Assembly: GCA_002746115.1 (NCBI GenBank)
Contig: NVXL01000213.1
Span: 1 to 46,820, forward strand
Direction: 5' to 3'
DNA from: Alteromonadaceae bacterium
GTDB lineage: Bacteria > Pseudomonadota > Gammaproteobacteria > Pseudomonadales > Cellvibrionaceae
DNA: 46,820 nt
In this document: positions 46,082 to 46,820 of the stretch, piece after piece
Layout of the letters: the number at the start of each line of letters is the position of its first letter
Position numbering within the stretch: the first letter of the stretch is position 1
Made by a program: the position numbers and the translations under genes
The notes under the pieces: model-generated
Database searches by the model: none
Told to the model about the DNA's origin: nothing
The model's input: the letters and a program-made list of their open reading frames with translations, nothing else

Positions 46082-46099
46082 TTTTTGTTGGGTTCGCAG

Positions 46100-46513
46100 C
46101 TATTGTTGATTGACTAATGAGAGGCGATAGGTACTAGCCAATTGCTTTTTCAGCGAGCCTACCTTGCGAGCCTCTTCTACTGCGGTTTTCTCGTGAATGA
46201 TTGCAGCCGCCTTTAATGAAATGAGCTGCCGACGTGTTTTGCTTAATTCGTGCATAAGCTCATGCTTCTCTGAGATGGCTTTGCTTAAAGTAAGCTCGAG
46301 GTTGATCATGCGCTCACGCATGTCGTTTATCATCGTTCGCATACGCATACCTAAAGTAATTTTTCGCGTCTGAGTGCCGCGATCGCTGTCTCTGATCGGT
46401 ACTATCTGGAAGACGTTATTATTGGTTGATTCCGATATTGGTTTCACTTGAACTCTCAGTCGTGTGTTGTGTGGCTTGAAACCATTTAATACCATTTCAG
46501 TGGCAAACAACAT
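46100..46513 (-). CDS. Small basic coiled-coil protein, unknown
   Basis: The 137-residue protein has a beta/loop N-terminal part (about 1-50) and a long coiled coil (about 58-125) with heptads such as MINLELTLSKAISEKHELMHEL. An alternative ATG at 46495 would drop six residues. It is basic overall with no signal peptide or TM helix. I recognise no family. An inverted repeat (46526-46543) lies just upstream of the start. The coiled coil makes a random open frame unlikely, but expression is not proven and the neighbours give no clue to function. Confidence 0.6.
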   Translation of the reverse strand: MLFATEMVLNGFKPHNTRLRVQVKPISESTNNNVFQIVPIRDSDRGTQTRKITLGMRMRTMINDMRERMINLELTLSKAISEKHELMHELSKTRRQLISLKAAAIIHEKTAVEEARKVGSLKKQLASTYRLSLVNQQ

Positions 46514-46820
46514 CCGTCTGATGGCCTAAGCCCTAAGGCTTAGCCGCTAGCCCAGGCGTAAGGCTCGAACAGTAAGGGATTGTGGTGTGAGGATGGAGGG
46601 AGAAAAAAACGTGGCCATTAGTGAGTAAAGTACCCGCTAATAAAGGTTTGGCGCAAAGGTTTGTTCGTGTTTGGGGGAACGTGCATAGGCTCCTTGATCC
46701 TGTCGTGGCGGCAGGGTGATGGGTGTTTGCGGCAGGGTGATGGGTGTTTGCGACAGGTGCTCGTAGTTGATCTCGCTGGGTTAGCTCTTGCTAATAGTAG
46801 TATAACCATATCTTTTGGAT
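46514..46820. other. Window end without a supported gene
   Basis: About 307 bases. It begins with the inverted repeat CTAAGCC/GGCTTAG (46526-46532 and 46537-46543), a possible operator or terminator stem near the start of the coiled-coil gene, and contains a 21-bp tandem repeat. The minus-strand open frame at 46618-46809 is made largely of the repeat and is not credible as a gene. Confidence 0.5.
46708..46757. repeat. 21-bp tandem repeat, 2.4 copies
   Basis: GCGGCAGGGTGATGGGTGTT plus T at 46708-46728 is repeated exactly at 46729-46749, followed by a partial copy GCGACAGG. The identity of the two full copies implies recent duplication. Confidence 0.92.

Larger units (their letters stand above)
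45538..46099. other. Intergenic region with hairpin and T-rich direct repeat
   Basis: About 560 bases without a supported gene. The part near 45540-45620 should hold the promoter of the TPR-kinase-regulator operon. A GC-containing hairpin (45807-45836) and a T-rich repeat zone (46034-46081) are listed separately. A minus-strand open frame at 45590-45817 looks non-coding. Confidence 0.5.

Noticed and set aside
46618-46809. Minus-strand open frame of 63 residues with CRKHPSP repeats
   Set aside because: Its repeats come from the 21-bp DNA tandem repeat; there is no other sign of coding.

Overview
The window looks like a chromosomal segment of a polysaccharide-degrading gammaproteobacterium of the Cellvibrio/Saccharophagus/Teredinibacter type. 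The clues are very long polyserine linkers and Pro-Thr linkers in secreted glycoside hydrolases, GH5-CBM6 architectures, a GH8 xylanase-type enzyme, an AT-leaning composition, RND efflux and MsrPQ genes, and large Cache- and TPR-associated sensor kinases. This assignment is inference from gene content; no rRNA or tRNA is present to confirm it.

Region 1 (1-13.1 kb) is a pentose/xylan unit. A secreted GH8 enzyme with two small carbohydrate-binding modules (1205-3082, +) converges on a five-gene minus-strand operon in the order GH3 beta-xylosidase with a PA14 insert, sugar:H+ symporter, aldose 1-epimerase, xylulokinase (xylB), xylose isomerase (xylA). A perfect 16-bp inverted repeat separates the two units. 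Together these genes would cut xylan, release and import xylose, mutarotate it, and feed xylulose-5-phosphate to the pentose phosphate pathway. A cupin-AraC regulator (12211-13086, -) and an O6-alkylguanine-DNA methyltransferase gene lie upstream.

Region 2 (13.1-18.6 kb) is a signalling pair: a periplasmic type-1 binding protein without any ABC permease, followed 19 bases later by a 1095-residue Cache-PAS-HisKA-HATPase-REC-REC-Hpt hybrid kinase. A CRP-like cyclic-nucleotide-binding domain without a DNA-binding domain converges on it.

Region 3 (18.6-35.1 kb) holds a CBM2-GH5 cellulase, an orphan type-2 binding protein, an RND efflux pair (lipoprotein adaptor plus inner-membrane transporter with altered proton-relay residues), an outer-membrane barrel candidate, a large acidic lipoprotein, and a 1282-residue GH5-CBM6-CBM6-X-GH5-CBM cellulase.

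Region 4 (35.1-46.8 kb) holds the MsrQ/MsrP periplasmic methionine-sulfoxide repair pair, an unknown membrane protein, a DUF1631-like protein, and a two-gene cassette of a Panacea-domain (SocA/DUF4065) protein overlapping a coiled-coil two-TM protein. The last is a strong candidate toxin-antitoxin or defence module with its own good sigma70-type promoter. A three-gene operon follows (secreted TPR protein, sensor kinase with a long periplasmic domain, OmpR-type regulator), then a small coiled-coil protein. The most promising little-described element is the Panacea/two-TM cassette. The binding protein-hybrid kinase pair and the TPR-kinase-regulator operon come next.
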